The notes beneath the pieces are model-generated. The model was not told the origin of the DNA. It did no database searches and was given only the letters and a program-made list of their open reading frames with translations. The position numbers were made by a program, and so were the translations under genes. A stretch of DNA of 64,000 bases, taken from NCBI GenBank assembly GCA_946481075.1, contig CAMLMC010000001.1, forward strand, positions 1,116,001-1,180,000. Direction: 5' to 3'. Each line of letters begins with the position of its first letter. Within the stretch, counting starts at the first letter, position 1. Below are positions 1 through 9,353 of the stretch, in pieces. Source of the DNA: an uncultured Alphaproteobacteria bacterium (GTDB lineage: Bacteria > Pseudomonadota > Alphaproteobacteria > Micavibrionales > Micavibrionaceae).

Positions 1-273
1 AACACCTATCATGAGGAGGACCAGCCTTCTCACTTAAAACTCAAGGATTCTGGCATACCGATTGCAGTGAATTTACCAGAATACGCAGAACCGGCACAGC
101 GTTACTGCCCCGCCGCCGTTTACGAGGTGGTCGAAGAGGCCGGCGAGAAAAAGTTCGTGATAAATGCGCAGAATTGTGTGCATTGTAAGACCTGCGACAT
201 CAAAGATCCGTCGCAGAATATTGTATGGACCGTACCGCAAGGCGGCGGCGGTCCCAACTACCCCAACATGTAG
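1..273 (+). CDS. Electron transfer flavoprotein-ubiquinone oxidoreductase, C-terminal end (partial)
   Basis: The reading frame is open from the first base and ends at TAG 271-273, so only about 90 C-terminal residues of the gene are in the window. They carry the 4Fe-4S ferredoxin-like tail of ETF-QO: a Cys in CPAAVYEVV followed by [16 protein letters not shown], then the [15 protein letters not shown] ending typical of the family. The enzyme passes electrons from acyl-CoA dehydrogenases, via ETF, to ubiquinone at the inner membrane. An acyl-CoA dehydrogenase is encoded at the far end of the window (60601-62367), but nothing links the two directly. The next gene starts 18 bases downstream, probably co-transcribed. 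Confidence 0.93.
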   Translation, partial: NTYHEEDQPSHLKLKDSGIPIAVNLPEYAEPAQRYCPAAVYEVVEEAGEKKFVINAQNCVHCKTCDIKDPSQNIVWTVPQGGGGPNYPNM

Positions 274-291
274 AAAAGAAGTGGAACCGTA

Positions 292-2094
292 ATGGCCGTA
301 TTGTCCAGAAAACTGATCCTGACGTTAAGCTCTATCGCGCTGCTCTCGGCATGCGATGACAATTCCGCATCAACGGAAACAGGCTGGTCGGACTGGTTCA
401 AACCGGATAACGGCGGCCCGGTCTCCTTCTATATTCCAACGCGCGAGTATGTTCAGGAAACACAGGCCGGAAACTATCTGTCCGGACAGTTCGCGCAATA
501 TCGTCAGGATTGGACCAAAGCCAGCGAGTATTTAAGCCGCGTGATTGCGCAAGACCCGGACAATGTCGAACTTCAACAAAGGGCGATGGTGCTTGCCATG
601 CAGGCGGGCGATGCCAACCGGTCCATCGCCTTTGCCCGCAAGGTTCTTGAACAAGATGATGATAACGTTCTTGCATTACTGGTGCATGGGACGGATGAGC
701 TGAAGCGCCAGAACTTCAAGGAAGCGGTCACGATATTCGAAAAAATGCCGGGCAATAGCGTCGGTGATTTCATTCGTCCCATCCTGATTGCATGGGCGCA
801 GGCCCCGCAAGGCCCGGAAGATGACGACAATCTTGTCAATGCCAGTCCGTTTCATGCCTATCACGCGTTGTTGATCGCGGATTATGTCGGACAGATCAAG
901 GATGACGCGCGTTATTTTGTGAATATCATTGCCTCCGGCGAGGTGGACAGCCACATCATGGAACGGGTTGGCGATATTTTCGCGCGCAACAACAATCCCG
1001 AACTGGCGAAAAAAATTTATGAAACCCTGCTGAAACACAAAAAAGACAATGGCGTTCCGGTTCCGGATATCACCGCGCTTGAAGCAAAGATTGCAGATCC
1101 CGGCAGCGTGAATGCCCCAAAGATCGCGACCCCCATGGAAGGCGCGGCCGAAGCCTTTTATAATATGGCGAGCATCTTGTTTCAGGAAAACAGCGATGAC
1201 AGCGCGTTGGTCTTTGCCCGCATGTCGGAGTTCCTTGCCCCCGGCAATGAAGAGAACAGGTTGATGCTGGCCGGCATCTTGATGCGCAACGACCATGCGG
1301 ATGAAGCGATAGGTGTTTTAAAGACCATCAATTCGGGCAATGACTCTTTCCTGGCGGCGCAAAGAAGCGCGGCAGAATTGATGGAGAGCGAAGGAAAGCT
1401 TGATCAAGCCATTGCCTATCTTGATGAAATATACAACACGCATAAGGATATCAATGCACTGATCCAGATAGGTGATGCTTATCGCCGTGCAGAAAAATAT
1501 GATCTTTCCATCAAGGCATATGACCGCGCGGAAAAAGAATTGGGAGGCAAGATAGGCCCCGAAAACTGGCATCTTCTTTATGCCCGTGGCATGTCATATG
1601 AACGTGCCGGCAACATGACGAAGGCAGAGGCAGACCTTGAAAAGGCCCTCGAATTCAAACCGGACCACCCTTATCTCCTCAACTATCTCGGTTATAGCTG
1701 GGCCGATCAGGGCAAGAATTTGGATCGTGCGCTCGACATGGTCAAAAAGGCCGCGTTCCTGCGCCCCGATGATGGGTATATTGCAGACTCTCTTGGATGG
1801 GTTTTCTTCAAACTAGGCGATTATAACAGGGCCGTGACAGAGCTTGAAAAGGCTGTTGAACTTGTCCCCTTCGATCCCACAATCAACGACCATCTTGGGG
1901 ATGCGTATTGGCATGTGGGCCGCAAACAGGAAGCGCGTTTCCAATGGCAACGTGCCCTGAACCACAACAAGGATGATGAAAAGCTGGCGACCGCGATCAA
2001 CCAGAAGATCGAAAACGGGCTACCCTCCGCCGCATCCAGCGCGGTCCAGCAGGCAAAAAAGGACACAACAGAGGAACAGCCGGTCAGGCAGTAG
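292..2094 (+). CDS. TPR-repeat lipoprotein
   Basis: The 600-residue protein starts with a lipoprotein signal: charged N-end, hydrophobic stretch and lipobox LLSAC with the acylated Cys at residue 21. Asp follows the Cys, which in enterobacteria favours inner-membrane retention. The mature part is almost all alpha-helical TPR repeats, weakest in the middle and clearest at about residues 60-140 and 370-580 (for example the ADLEKALEFKPDHPYLLNYL unit). Such proteins act as periplasm-facing scaffolds; the partner cannot be read from sequence. The gene lies between ETF-QO and ispE, an arrangement that suggests a housekeeping operon. ispE starts 14 bases after its stop. Confidence 0.88.
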   Translation: MAVLSRKLILTLSSIALLSACDDNSASTETGWSDWFKPDNGGPVSFYIPTREYVQETQAGNYLSGQFAQYRQDWTKASEYLSRVIAQDPDNVELQQRAMVLAMQAGDANRSIAFARKVLEQDDDNVLALLVHGTDELKRQNFKEAVTIFEKMPGNSVGDFIRPILIAWAQAPQGPEDDDNLVNASPFHAYHALLIADYVGQIKDDARYFVNIIASGEVDSHIMERVGDIFARNNNPELAKKIYETLLKHKKDNGVPVPDITALEAKIADPGSVNAPKIATPMEGAAEAFYNMASILFQENSDDSALVFARMSEFLAPGNEENRLMLAGILMRNDHADEAIGVLKTINSGNDSFLAAQRSAAELMESEGKLDQAIAYLDEIYNTHKDINALIQIGDAYRRAEKYDLSIKAYDRAEKELGGKIGPENWHLLYARGMSYERAGNMTKAEADLEKALEFKPDHPYLLNYLGYSWADQGKNLDRALDMVKKAAFLRPDDGYIADSLGWVFFKLGDYNRAVTELEKAVELVPFDPTINDHLGDAYWHVGRKQEARFQWQRALNHNKDDEKLATAINQKIENGLPSAASSAVQQAKKDTTEEQPVRQ

Positions 2095-2108
2095 AAACGG
2101 CCCTACCT

Positions 2109-2951
2109 TTGTATGAGATCACCGCGCCGCCCAAAATAAATCTGTATCTGCATATAACCGGCAAACGCCATGACGGTTATCATCTGCTTGATTCCCTTGT
2201 CGTCTTTCCAAAAGATATCGGTGATGTCATCCGGGTAGAGAGTGCCGGGGAATTCACCCTGTCCGTATCCGGCCCGTTCGCGCACCATGCGGGACCAGAT
2301 GAGGGCAACCTCGCTCTTCGCGCCTATCATGCACTCCCGCCCGAAATGCGCGTGCCCGTAACGATTTCCCTAGAAAAGAACATTCCGGCAGGTGCCGGTC
2401 TTGGCGGCGGCTCCGGTGATGCGGCGGCTGTCGTACGCGCCATGGAGGTGCTTAGCGGGCAGCAGATACCCTCCGGACAGCGCGAGCAGCTCCTCCTATC
2501 CCTTGGTGCGGATGTGCCGGTCTGTTATCGGGCCACGCCTACGCGCATGCAGGGAATAGGCGATCTTCTCGCCCCGGCGCCAGCCATGCCTCAAGCACAT
2601 ATTCTTTTATGCTGGCCGGGTGCGCCGTCCTATACAAAAGACGTCTTCAGGGCATGGAATCAGAACTTTCTGCCGCCCCTGACCGCAATCCCCCGTTTGG
2701 AATCGATCGATGCGCTCATCGAATTTTTGAAACTGACCGACAACGCCCTCAGCGCGCCCGCACAGGCAACATGCCCGGTGATCGGCGATGCGCTGGGTCT
2801 GATAGCGGCGCAGGACGGATGCCTTCTCTCCCGTATGACCGGTAGCGGATCCTGCGTCTTCGGTCTTTTCGGTGACGATGAAGCGGCTGACGCGGCGGCG
2901 AACATCGCCGCGCACAATCCCGGCTGGTGGGTGCGGGCCGGAAGATTGTAA
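2109..2951 (+). CDS. ispE: 4-diphosphocytidyl-2-C-methyl-D-erythritol kinase
   Basis: This GHMP-family kinase of the non-mevalonate (MEP) isoprenoid pathway phosphorylates CDP-methylerythritol at the 2-hydroxyl in the cytoplasm. Three family blocks are visible: the N-terminal APPKINLYLHITGKRHDGYH, the ATP loop IPAGAGLGGGSGDAA at about residues 92-106, and the C-terminal TGSGSCVFGLF. At 280 residues it has the usual length. The start is a TTG 14 bases after the TPR gene; the nearby ATG at 2113 is out of frame, and MYEITAPPKIN aligns well with family N-termini, which supports TTG. A hairpin follows the stop closely. Confidence 0.93.
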   Translation: MYEITAPPKINLYLHITGKRHDGYHLLDSLVVFPKDIGDVIRVESAGEFTLSVSGPFAHHAGPDEGNLALRAYHALPPEMRVPVTISLEKNIPAGAGLGGGSGDAAAVVRAMEVLSGQQIPSGQREQLLLSLGADVPVCYRATPTRMQGIGDLLAPAPAMPQAHILLCWPGAPSYTKDVFRAWNQNFLPPLTAIPRLESIDALIEFLKLTDNALSAPAQATCPVIGDALGLIAAQDGCLLSRMTGSGSCVFGLFGDDEAADAAANIAAHNPGWWVRAGRL

Positions 2952-2977
2952 AAAAAAGGCCGGGATCACCCCGGCCT
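2949..2977 (-). terminator. Rho-independent terminator, minus strand (possibly two-way)
   Basis: An 8-bp GC-rich stem (AGGCCGGG / CCCGGCCT) with a 5-base loop is followed, when read on the minus strand, by a run of T (complement of the A run 2949-2957). It therefore ends transcription of the small minus-strand ORF just upstream and may also stop ispE transcripts. Confidence 0.75.
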
Positions 2978-2996
2978 GTAAACGCCCCAGGACGTC

Positions 2997-3113
2997 CTAG
3001 TTATACTTGCTTTCGCGGGCAGCCTTTTTCTCGGCCTTCTCCTGCTTCTTTGCTTTGGCGTCTTTTGTCGGCTGCTTTTTTTCTTCTTTCTTGGTGTCGC
3101 GTTCTTTTCCCAT
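2997..3113 (-). CDS. 38-residue lysine-rich small protein
   Basis: This short ORF encodes MGKERDTKKEEKKQPTKDAK and continues with a Lys/Ala/Glu-rich helix-like tail ending ARESKYN. A good ribosome-binding site (GGAGAATATT then ATG) precedes it and a strong terminator follows its stop by about 20 bases, so it forms a self-contained transcription unit. About half the residues are charged and there is no Cys or membrane segment. The composition suggests a disordered or helical nucleic-acid-binding peptide, but no family is recognised. The alternative is a chance ORF; the RBS and terminator argue against that. Confidence 0.6.
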   Translation of the reverse strand: MGKERDTKKEEKKQPTKDAKAKKQEKAEKKAARESKYN

Positions 3114-3159
3114 AATATTCTCCGAAAAGCTGGTCTAATGTGGCATCACTATAACGCAG

Positions 3160-3327
3160 ATGTCGGATAAAAACCACTGGGACAATGGGAAAGGCATCCT
3201 CCGCTCCAGTAGTTTTTACAAAATATTCGAAAGACTTACCCGCGCCCGTCATGATTTTGCGTGTCAGGCCCCCGCCGCTGTCAAATCGTCGATGTTCCTG
3301 TCAATTTGGGCTTGCCTTGCGGCATAA
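3160..3327 (+). CDS. Possible 55-residue ORF upstream of tRNA-Gln
   Basis: An open frame starting MSDKNHWDNGKGILRSSSFY and ending WACLAA lies between the lysine-rich ORF and the tRNA. No ribosome-binding site is visible before the ATG and no family is recognised. It overlaps the probable promoter region of the tRNA. It may be chance; it is listed because the stretch holds nothing else. Confidence 0.15.
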   Translation: MSDKNHWDNGKGILRSSSFYKIFERLTRARHDFACQAPAAVKSSMFLSIWACLAA

Positions 3328-3373
3328 GTTTCTATAGGTTTCGCATCCGTCGAGAGCTTTTTCGATCCATTGT

Positions 3374-3448
3374 TGGGGCGTCGCCAAGCGGTAAGGCATC
3401 GGTTTTTGGTACCGACATTCGGAGGTTCGATCCCTCCCGCCCCAGCCA
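3374..3448 (+). tRNA. trnQ: tRNA-Gln (anticodon TTG)
   Basis: The cloverleaf closes fully: acceptor TGGGGCG (3374-3380) with CGCCCCA (3438-3444), discriminator G, and encoded CCA at 3446-3448. The anticodon stem TCGGT/ACCGA encloses the loop TTTTGGT, giving anticodon TTG at 3406-3408. The T arm GGAGG-TTCGATC-CCTCC is intact. The weak first U-A pair is usual for glutamine tRNAs. Confidence 0.96.
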
Positions 3449-3599
3449 TCTATATCACTCTCCCGCGCGAAAACTGTAGTCGCTGAGGCGTAACGGGATC
3501 CAGGCACGGTCATTCCCTCCCGATCCGGCAGACTATTGACACGCATGATATAATAAGCGTCTAAACCAACCGCACATCGTCGAATAGGGAGCGCTTCAG

Positions 3600-4310
3600 A
3601 TGACGCACAAGCAGGGGCAAGACAATGCCAATCTTTCTGCCTTTTTCACCAAGGACATATCGGAGTCTTATGACGAGAAGAATAGAGCTTTGGCACCGAT
3701 TGCCGAAAATATGCACTTTCTTATCCGCCTTATTCTTAGAAATTTGCCAGAACATGCACGCATATTGTGCGTTGGCGTTGGAACAGGTGCGGAAATTATC
3801 TCGCTTTCCAAGGCATATCCGGAATGGACGTTTGTCGGCGTTGATCCTTCTGCAGCCATGCTGGAAGTATGCCGGAAAAACTTAGTGCGCGCGGGGGCTC
3901 TGGAACGCTGCACGCTCATACATGGATATATTGAGGACGCACCGGAAGGAAAGAATTTTGATGCTGTCTTGAGCGTCCTCGTTGCCCATTTTATCGACCG
4001 CGAGAAAAGGGTAGATTTCTACAGGAATATGCACGAAAGATTGAAGGTGGAAGGTTATTTCATCAGTACAGAAATTAGTTTTGACCTGAACTCTGCGGCG
4101 TTTCCTTCCATGTTAAAGAACTGGGAAGCCGTACAGATCCTCATGGGGGCTGAGGCCGAATCGCTTCAATCTCTTCCCCGGACTCTTAAAGAAACTCTCT
4201 GCGTTCTTCCACCAGCAGAGGTTGAAAGCCTTATGTTGGCCAGCGGCCTATCAATGCCGGTACGTTTTTTTCAGTCCTTTATGATAAGCGGATGGTATGG
4301 AAGAAAATAA
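3600..4310 (+). CDS. Class I SAM-dependent methyltransferase
   Basis: The 236-residue protein shows the Rossmann-type SAM-binding core: motif I ILCVGVGTGAEI (about residues 55-66) and an acidic residue at the end of strand 2 (VGVDPSAAMLEVC, Asp82). Then come ILSV-like strands (DAVLSVLVAHFI) and a helical cap. The substrate is unknown; the closest style is the small-molecule/quinone-like Methyltransf_11/25 group. An RBS (AGGGAG) sits 9 bases before the ATG. It stands alone between tRNA-Gln and a convergent kinase gene, and its base composition is slightly more AT-rich than its neighbours, which could hint at acquisition. Confidence 0.8.
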   Translation: MTHKQGQDNANLSAFFTKDISESYDEKNRALAPIAENMHFLIRLILRNLPEHARILCVGVGTGAEIISLSKAYPEWTFVGVDPSAAMLEVCRKNLVRAGALERCTLIHGYIEDAPEGKNFDAVLSVLVAHFIDREKRVDFYRNMHERLKVEGYFISTEISFDLNSAAFPSMLKNWEAVQILMGAEAESLQSLPRTLKETLCVLPPAEVESLMLASGLSMPVRFFQSFMISGWYGRK

Positions 4311-4357
4311 GATGGCCCGGAGTTGGTGCCCCATATGTTACCGCTGCCATCACTGTG

Positions 4358-6628
4358 TTACGCGGCCGCTAGATTTTCGCAATAGCCTTTTACCTCTTCA
4401 AAGGCCTGCCTGATTTCCTGAAGCAGCAAGGCCCTCTCCTTCCGCGAGGCAGACTCTTGCAATTGGGCTTGCGCGCATAACTCTCGCAATTTATCCGCCC
4501 CGGCAGTGGCGGCACTACCTTTGATCTTGTGCGCGGTTTCAACCCACTCTGCATCCTTCTCCTCAATACAGGCATAGGCCAGTTTTGTCAGATCCTCTTC
4601 TCCCTGTCTCAGAAAAACAGAAAGGTACTGCATCAGTTCTTCGGAGGTATCGGCAAAGATCTTAAGGCGCTCCAGATCAATCGGCGCTGCCTTTCCTGCC
4701 CCCTTGTGATGGGCTTTTCCATCTTCGGATTCGAACGGTATGCTGATCCAGCGATGCAGGATATTTCTCAGGTCGGTCGCATCGATGGGCTTGCTGATAT
4801 ATTCGTCCATGCCTGCCTCAAGGCATTTTTCGCGCGTTCCAACCATGGCATCGGCGGTCAGGGCAAGAATCTGCGTGCGGGGCCTGCCGGGGTCGGATTT
4901 TTCAATGTTCCTGATGGTTTTGGTAACTTCATAACCATTCATTTCCGGCATATGGCAATCCATCAAAATAACATCGTAGGTTCCTGTCTTATAAGCCTCA
5001 AGGGCCAAAAGGCCATTCTCTTGCAAATCGATATGTTTAAAGCCCATCCGTTTTAAAAGTTTGCTGATAAATATTTGGTTCAACGGGTGGTCTTCGGCGA
5101 TCAGAATCCTTGCCTCGTCAATTTTTGCCCTGTCCGCAAGCACGGCGCCATCAAGTAGTAAAGAGTCGCCGGACTTGGACTCCTTATGAATTTTTTGTGC
5201 GGTCCGGAAAGGAATTTCGAACCAGAACGTAGATCCGCGCCCGACCTCACTCTCTACTTTTATGCTCCCCCCCATCATCAGGACCAGATCCTTTGTGATG
5301 GCAAGGCCAAGCCCCGTGCCGCCATATTTCCGCGTTATGCTCTCATCGGCCTGCGTAAATTTTTCAAATATGTGTGCCAACTTGTCACTAGGGATACCAA
5401 TTCCCGTATCGGCGATATAACAGGTCAGCAGGAGCTCGCCCTCGCCCGTATACTTATACTCTACATTGATTTTGACCGACCCTGTGTCCGTATATTTGAT
5501 CGCATTGCCGACAAGGTTCGTCAAAACACGGCTGATCCGCACCGGGTCCCCTGTAAGGTATGGAATGTCATTGTCGACGAAACTATAGTTAAGCGATATG
5601 CCTTTCGAACTTGCAATCGGGGCGAGGCTTTCCAAAACGGTAGATACTGTCGTTTTAAAATCAAACCCGATATTCTCAAGCATCATCGACCCGGCTTCGA
5701 TCTTGGAGAGGTCAAGGATATCGTTTACAATTTCAAGAAGGTTGCTTGCCGATCTATGAACCACTTCGGCCATTTCGCGGTTTTCATCGCTCAGGGTCGG
5801 ATCTTCGATAAACATCTGAATCATGCCCATGATACTGTTAAGCGGCGTTCGCAATTCATGGGACATATTGGCCAGAAATTCGCTTTTTGCCTGCGTTGCC
5901 GCCTCTGCCTTCTTCTTTTCTTCCTTAAGATTGGCATTGGTCATGATAAGCTCTTCACGAATTAATTCCAGCTTATCCGTATAAATCTGCATCTGTGCGT
6001 TGACGCGCTCTTTTTCCTTGAGCTTTATTTCAATTTCCTTTTGTTCCAGCAACGCGACTTCCGCTTGTTTGCGCGCGCTGATGTCCTGAAATGTTACCAC
6101 CGCACCTATAATCTGGTTATTGTCGTCCCTGATCGGCGTGCTTTTATAGGCGACAGGCATGCATGTTCCATCCTTACGCCAAAAAACTTCGTCTTCAACT
6201 TCCGAAGATAGGCCTCTTGTAAAGGCCGCGTATATTTTGCAATCATCTTTACTGTGCGGGGTTCCATCGGCGTGGGAATGATGGATAAGATCATGCTGAG
6301 AAACGCCGATCATCTCCTGCAACGTATATCCCAACATTCTTTCCGCGGCTGTGTTGGCAAAGGTCGTATTACCCTGCATATCAAGCCCGTATATTCCCTC
6401 CGCCGCATTGATCAGAATAAGATCGAGGAATTTTTTGCTCTCCAGAATATTATCGGCCATCAGCTTGCTGGCCCGGTCATACCGGTCGCGCAAAACTTCC
6501 TGCTCCCTATAGCTCTGGCTTATGGATTCATATAACAATTCGGTATCGCACGACCCATCGGCTGTGAATCGCGAAGCCCGCTTGATCTGTTTATCAAGCA
6601 ATGGATGTCTGGTTTTATGCTCGCTCAT
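4358..6628 (-). CDS. Hybrid sensor histidine kinase (PAS-HisKA-HATPase-REC-Hpt)
   Basis: The 756-residue cytoplasmic kinase has no membrane segment. In order: a short N-terminal helix region, a PAS domain (about 65-190, with the PAC tail VTFQDISARKQAE), a coiled coil, HisKA with phospho-acceptor His257 in FLANMSHELRTPLN, and HATPase with N box NLVGNAIKYTD, DTGIGIP and [10 protein letters not shown]. It continues with a REC domain (about 510-630, phospho-acceptor Asp in LMDCHMPEMNG) and a C-terminal Hpt domain (AHKIKGSAATAG). This is a complete internal phosphorelay. Its ATG overlaps the FIST gene stop (ATGA), so FIST is very probably its co-translated sensory partner; FIST-kinase pairs are known sensory modules. 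Confidence 0.92.
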   Translation of the reverse strand: MSEHKTRHPLLDKQIKRASRFTADGSCDTELLYESISQSYREQEVLRDRYDRASKLMADNILESKKFLDLILINAAEGIYGLDMQGNTTFANTAAERMLGYTLQEMIGVSQHDLIHHSHADGTPHSKDDCKIYAAFTRGLSSEVEDEVFWRKDGTCMPVAYKSTPIRDDNNQIIGAVVTFQDISARKQAEVALLEQKEIEIKLKEKERVNAQMQIYTDKLELIREELIMTNANLKEEKKKAEAATQAKSEFLANMSHELRTPLNSIMGMIQMFIEDPTLSDENREMAEVVHRSASNLLEIVNDILDLSKIEAGSMMLENIGFDFKTTVSTVLESLAPIASSKGISLNYSFVDNDIPYLTGDPVRISRVLTNLVGNAIKYTDTGSVKINVEYKYTGEGELLLTCYIADTGIGIPSDKLAHIFEKFTQADESITRKYGGTGLGLAITKDLVLMMGGSIKVESEVGRGSTFWFEIPFRTAQKIHKESKSGDSLLLDGAVLADRAKIDEARILIAEDHPLNQIFISKLLKRMGFKHIDLQENGLLALEAYKTGTYDVILMDCHMPEMNGYEVTKTIRNIEKSDPGRPRTQILALTADAMVGTREKCLEAGMDEYISKPIDATDLRNILHRWISIPFESEDGKAHHKGAGKAAPIDLERLKIFADTSEELMQYLSVFLRQGEEDLTKLAYACIEEKDAEWVETAHKIKGSAATAGADKLRELCAQAQLQESASRKERALLLQEIRQAFEEVKGYCENLAAA

Positions 6629-7761
6629 GTTTCCTGCAACAAGGTCATAGTCATCGTTTGATTATGAAGAACACAGGTATACGCTTCCTTATAGGAATAC
6701 TCTCCATTGGAATAGAATCCGGTGACCGGTATATGCGATCCTAGCTTATCGCAGACAGCCTGTAACTCATCGCTGATCTGGCTTCCCATCAACAATTGAC
6801 GCCCAAGACAGCTAACCACAAGCGCGAAACCGGCCACTTGATTATTCTGGCCTTTGGCCTTTTCGGCGGCCAGTCCGGCCCCCACGACAAGATTGCCAAA
6901 ATTCCCTTTCATGAACTGGGCAATATATCCTTGCGGTATATCACCTGTAAAACGCAGAGATTTCGCTTCTTCATCGACAATGTCGATCGTCCTTACGATA
7001 TAGCCGCTGTTCCTGTCCTTGCGGATGGACAGCGGGAATAACAATCCGGCACCGGGCAATTTATCGGCATCTTCCCCCAGATATTCCTTATACAAATCCA
7101 GAGCCGGCTTTCCGTCAAGCTCATATAGGATATTGCCGTCCGACCTTGTCACCACGCGTTCAAGACCAAACGTGTCCCATCCCCCTTCGGCGGCACAACC
7201 GACTCGCAATGAATGACCGTACAAACCGATGGCGCATATCTGTCCCGTCTCGATCGGACGGTCGATACCGCACAGCGTCTCTTTGAATTCGAAACCATCG
7301 CTGGCCATGCCTCCCGTAATGCCAACGCCATCCGGTAACATTTCGTTGGCGCCATTCAGGAAGTTGGTACCGTGCACGCTCATACCGTCTGTAATCACGA
7401 ATACGTGCGCCAGATCGTCCCCCAGAAGTTGTTCGACGAGCTTCTTCCCGGCGTCATATGATTCATGCTGACTATGGCACGAAATCTGCGCGGTACGGAT
7501 TTTTGTTTTTTCAAAAGAAACGGCAAGGCCCGTAAAGGTATCCGTATAGATATCATCCCCCAGAACAGGGCCGCTGGTACTACAACCGAATAAAACTGAG
7601 TCCGGAAAACGATCCCTCAGAATAGAATGGGCATCGATTTTGCTGTGGACTTTCTTATCAACAAAATAAAAAACAATATCGGGTTTCGTGGGGATATCTG
7701 CCCCGTCGGTAAACTCCAATCCACGGGCCCCTGCCCAATAAAAACCTGTCGCATTAATCAT
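6625..7761 (-). CDS. FIST N/C domain sensory protein
   Basis: The 378-residue protein matches the FIST layout: an N-terminal FIST domain (about 25-220, with FGCSTSGPVLGDDIYTDTFT and the ITGGMASDG core) and a C-terminal FIST_C domain (about 220-365, ending near PVTGFYSNGEYSY). FIST proteins are small-ligand sensors, proposed to bind amino acids or similar metabolites, that couple to histidine kinases or diguanylate cyclases. Its stop overlaps the start of the hybrid kinase by 4 bases, so coupling is likely. There is no signal peptide or membrane segment, so sensing would be cytoplasmic. Confidence 0.87.
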   Translation of the reverse strand: MINATGFYWAGARGLEFTDGADIPTKPDIVFYFVDKKVHSKIDAHSILRDRFPDSVLFGCSTSGPVLGDDIYTDTFTGLAVSFEKTKIRTAQISCHSQHESYDAGKKLVEQLLGDDLAHVFVITDGMSVHGTNFLNGANEMLPDGVGITGGMASDGFEFKETLCGIDRPIETGQICAIGLYGHSLRVGCAAEGGWDTFGLERVVTRSDGNILYELDGKPALDLYKEYLGEDADKLPGAGLLFPLSIRKDRNSGYIVRTIDIVDEEAKSLRFTGDIPQGYIAQFMKGNFGNLVVGAGLAAEKAKGQNNQVAGFALVVSCLGRQLLMGSQISDELQAVCDKLGSHIPVTGFYSNGEYSYKEAYTCVLHNQTMTMTLLQET

Positions 7762-7832
7762 CTATTTCCTCCACCGATCATTTTGTTACAAAAATCCTGT
7801 TTAAAAAATTTGATGTTCAAAAAACATACCCT

Positions 7833-9275
7833 TTAACTGATAACTTTCTCCTTCGGCATAAGGCCCGCCAACAAATCCTGATACTGATATTTGTGAACAA
7901 CGTCCGGCTTGTCCACGGCGTCATGAATGGCAGGACCGCTGATATAATCAAATCCTGCACATATGGCTGACGTTGTCAGGCTTAACGACGTAACGTCCAG
8001 AATAAATGTTTTTGAGATTTTGACCGCTTTTGCCTTGGCGCCCAAACCGTTCACAACCTTAATTATTTCCTTCTCCGGCATAGTGTTTTCAAAGCGGACC
8101 CCAACGGTATCGATGCCGGAATTGTTGAAATAGCTGAAATTGATATCCCAACGCAAAGGAACCTCGGCAAAGACATGACGGCAATAGCCGCGCAGCGGCG
8201 CGGCAAACCAGTACGCATTTTTGGGCGCCCTGCCTTCGGTAAAATTCATGATGAGAAAAATCAAAAACTGTTTCTGGCTTTCGGGTATCTTCTCAAGATG
8301 GGATTTATAGAATTCATAATTTTCATAGCTGTAAAGACTGTCATAATGGACCGGACACGCTATCAACAACTTCCGCCCGTCGGCCTCCATAGCTGATAGT
8401 TGCTCAAGAACATGCTCCAACGTAAGAATATCAAGACCAATTCTTTGATCTGGCGCAAGCTGAGTATAAAATGTTTTGTAACCGCCCAGCGTCCTGACAT
8501 CGGGTTGCGATGCCTTTCCCGCGATGCATAGATACGTCGTAAGCGCGTTGCGGGCTACATCCCAGAAGGGCAAATAGGAGAATCCTAAATCTTCAAGTCC
8601 TTTAGATTGGACAGCGCCCGTGACTGACTGCCTGCAATCTTCTGCGGCAACAGATGTTATCGGCGGCTCAAAATCATCACAAGAATCCGTATCCCATAAC
8701 GGTATTTCTTCCTCTTGGTATGCGAATTCACTGTTAGCGAAATTTTCCAGGAAATCAGTATAATTGTTATTCTGAACAAAGTTTGCCTTGATCTGCGCAA
8801 GGGCCTTCCGGATTTCTAGATCCTTCAAGTCTTTCTCATTCAATTCAAACAAACGCCTCTGAATTTCCGAAGCGATCATGGAGGCTTTTAGCCTGCCTTC
8901 TTCCAACGTCACATGCGCGAATATAATAATGTAGGTATCTTCATGATAGCGGATGAAAACATCGCTTGAATCCAGCATTTCATCCAAGACTTCATCTGCG
9001 GTATCGAAAACGAGCTTCTTTAGACTGCGCCAGTTTTTGCCAAGACGCCTTTGAACCTCCGCCAAGCCAATGAATTGAAGCTTGCCGGATGTTATCATAT
9101 CCTTCTTTTTGAATAGTTCGGCACAAAGACTGTCCAATTTTGCCTGGTTTTCGGGGCTGAGGGCCTTGCGACGCCGGGAAAGAGGTTCGGGAGGTGCTTC
9201 CCGACGCTTCTTCCACCATATAAGACGGTTCAGCATGGAAATTTTTCGAAAGGTCTTTTTAAGACTTGATAACAT
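7833..9275 (-). CDS. Uncharacterised signalling protein, possibly degenerate GGDEF/EAL
   Basis: No confident family match can be made for this 480-residue protein. The N-end is basic, then a region at about 85-150 (SSDVFIRYHEDTYIIIFAH) has the pattern of a GGDEF strand-turn-strand, with YHEDTY where GGDEF should be. The C-terminal half (about 240-460) reads like an EAL barrel without its catalytic motif: FSYLPFWDV in place of the EAL opening, LDILTLEHVLEQLSAMEADG in place of the IDxWVL helix, and a late CAGFDYISGPAIHD resembling the GVDYVQGY loop. If so it is an enzymatically dead c-di-GMP-type or protein-binding module. It sits between a REC protein and FIST-kinase genes. The family reading is inference. 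Confidence 0.6.
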   Translation of the reverse strand: MLSSLKKTFRKISMLNRLIWWKKRREAPPEPLSRRRKALSPENQAKLDSLCAELFKKKDMITSGKLQFIGLAEVQRRLGKNWRSLKKLVFDTADEVLDEMLDSSDVFIRYHEDTYIIIFAHVTLEEGRLKASMIASEIQRRLFELNEKDLKDLEIRKALAQIKANFVQNNNYTDFLENFANSEFAYQEEEIPLWDTDSCDDFEPPITSVAAEDCRQSVTGAVQSKGLEDLGFSYLPFWDVARNALTTYLCIAGKASQPDVRTLGGYKTFYTQLAPDQRIGLDILTLEHVLEQLSAMEADGRKLLIACPVHYDSLYSYENYEFYKSHLEKIPESQKQFLIFLIMNFTEGRAPKNAYWFAAPLRGYCRHVFAEVPLRWDINFSYFNNSGIDTVGVRFENTMPEKEIIKVVNGLGAKAKAVKISKTFILDVTSLSLTTSAICAGFDYISGPAIHDAVDKPDVVHKYQYQDLLAGLMPKEKVIS

Positions 9276-9353
9276 TCATTCTCCGACACGCCACATTTTC
9301 TATGCCCGTACCCGTTAAAACCTTACCACATATTTCTGAGGAAAAATTTAATC

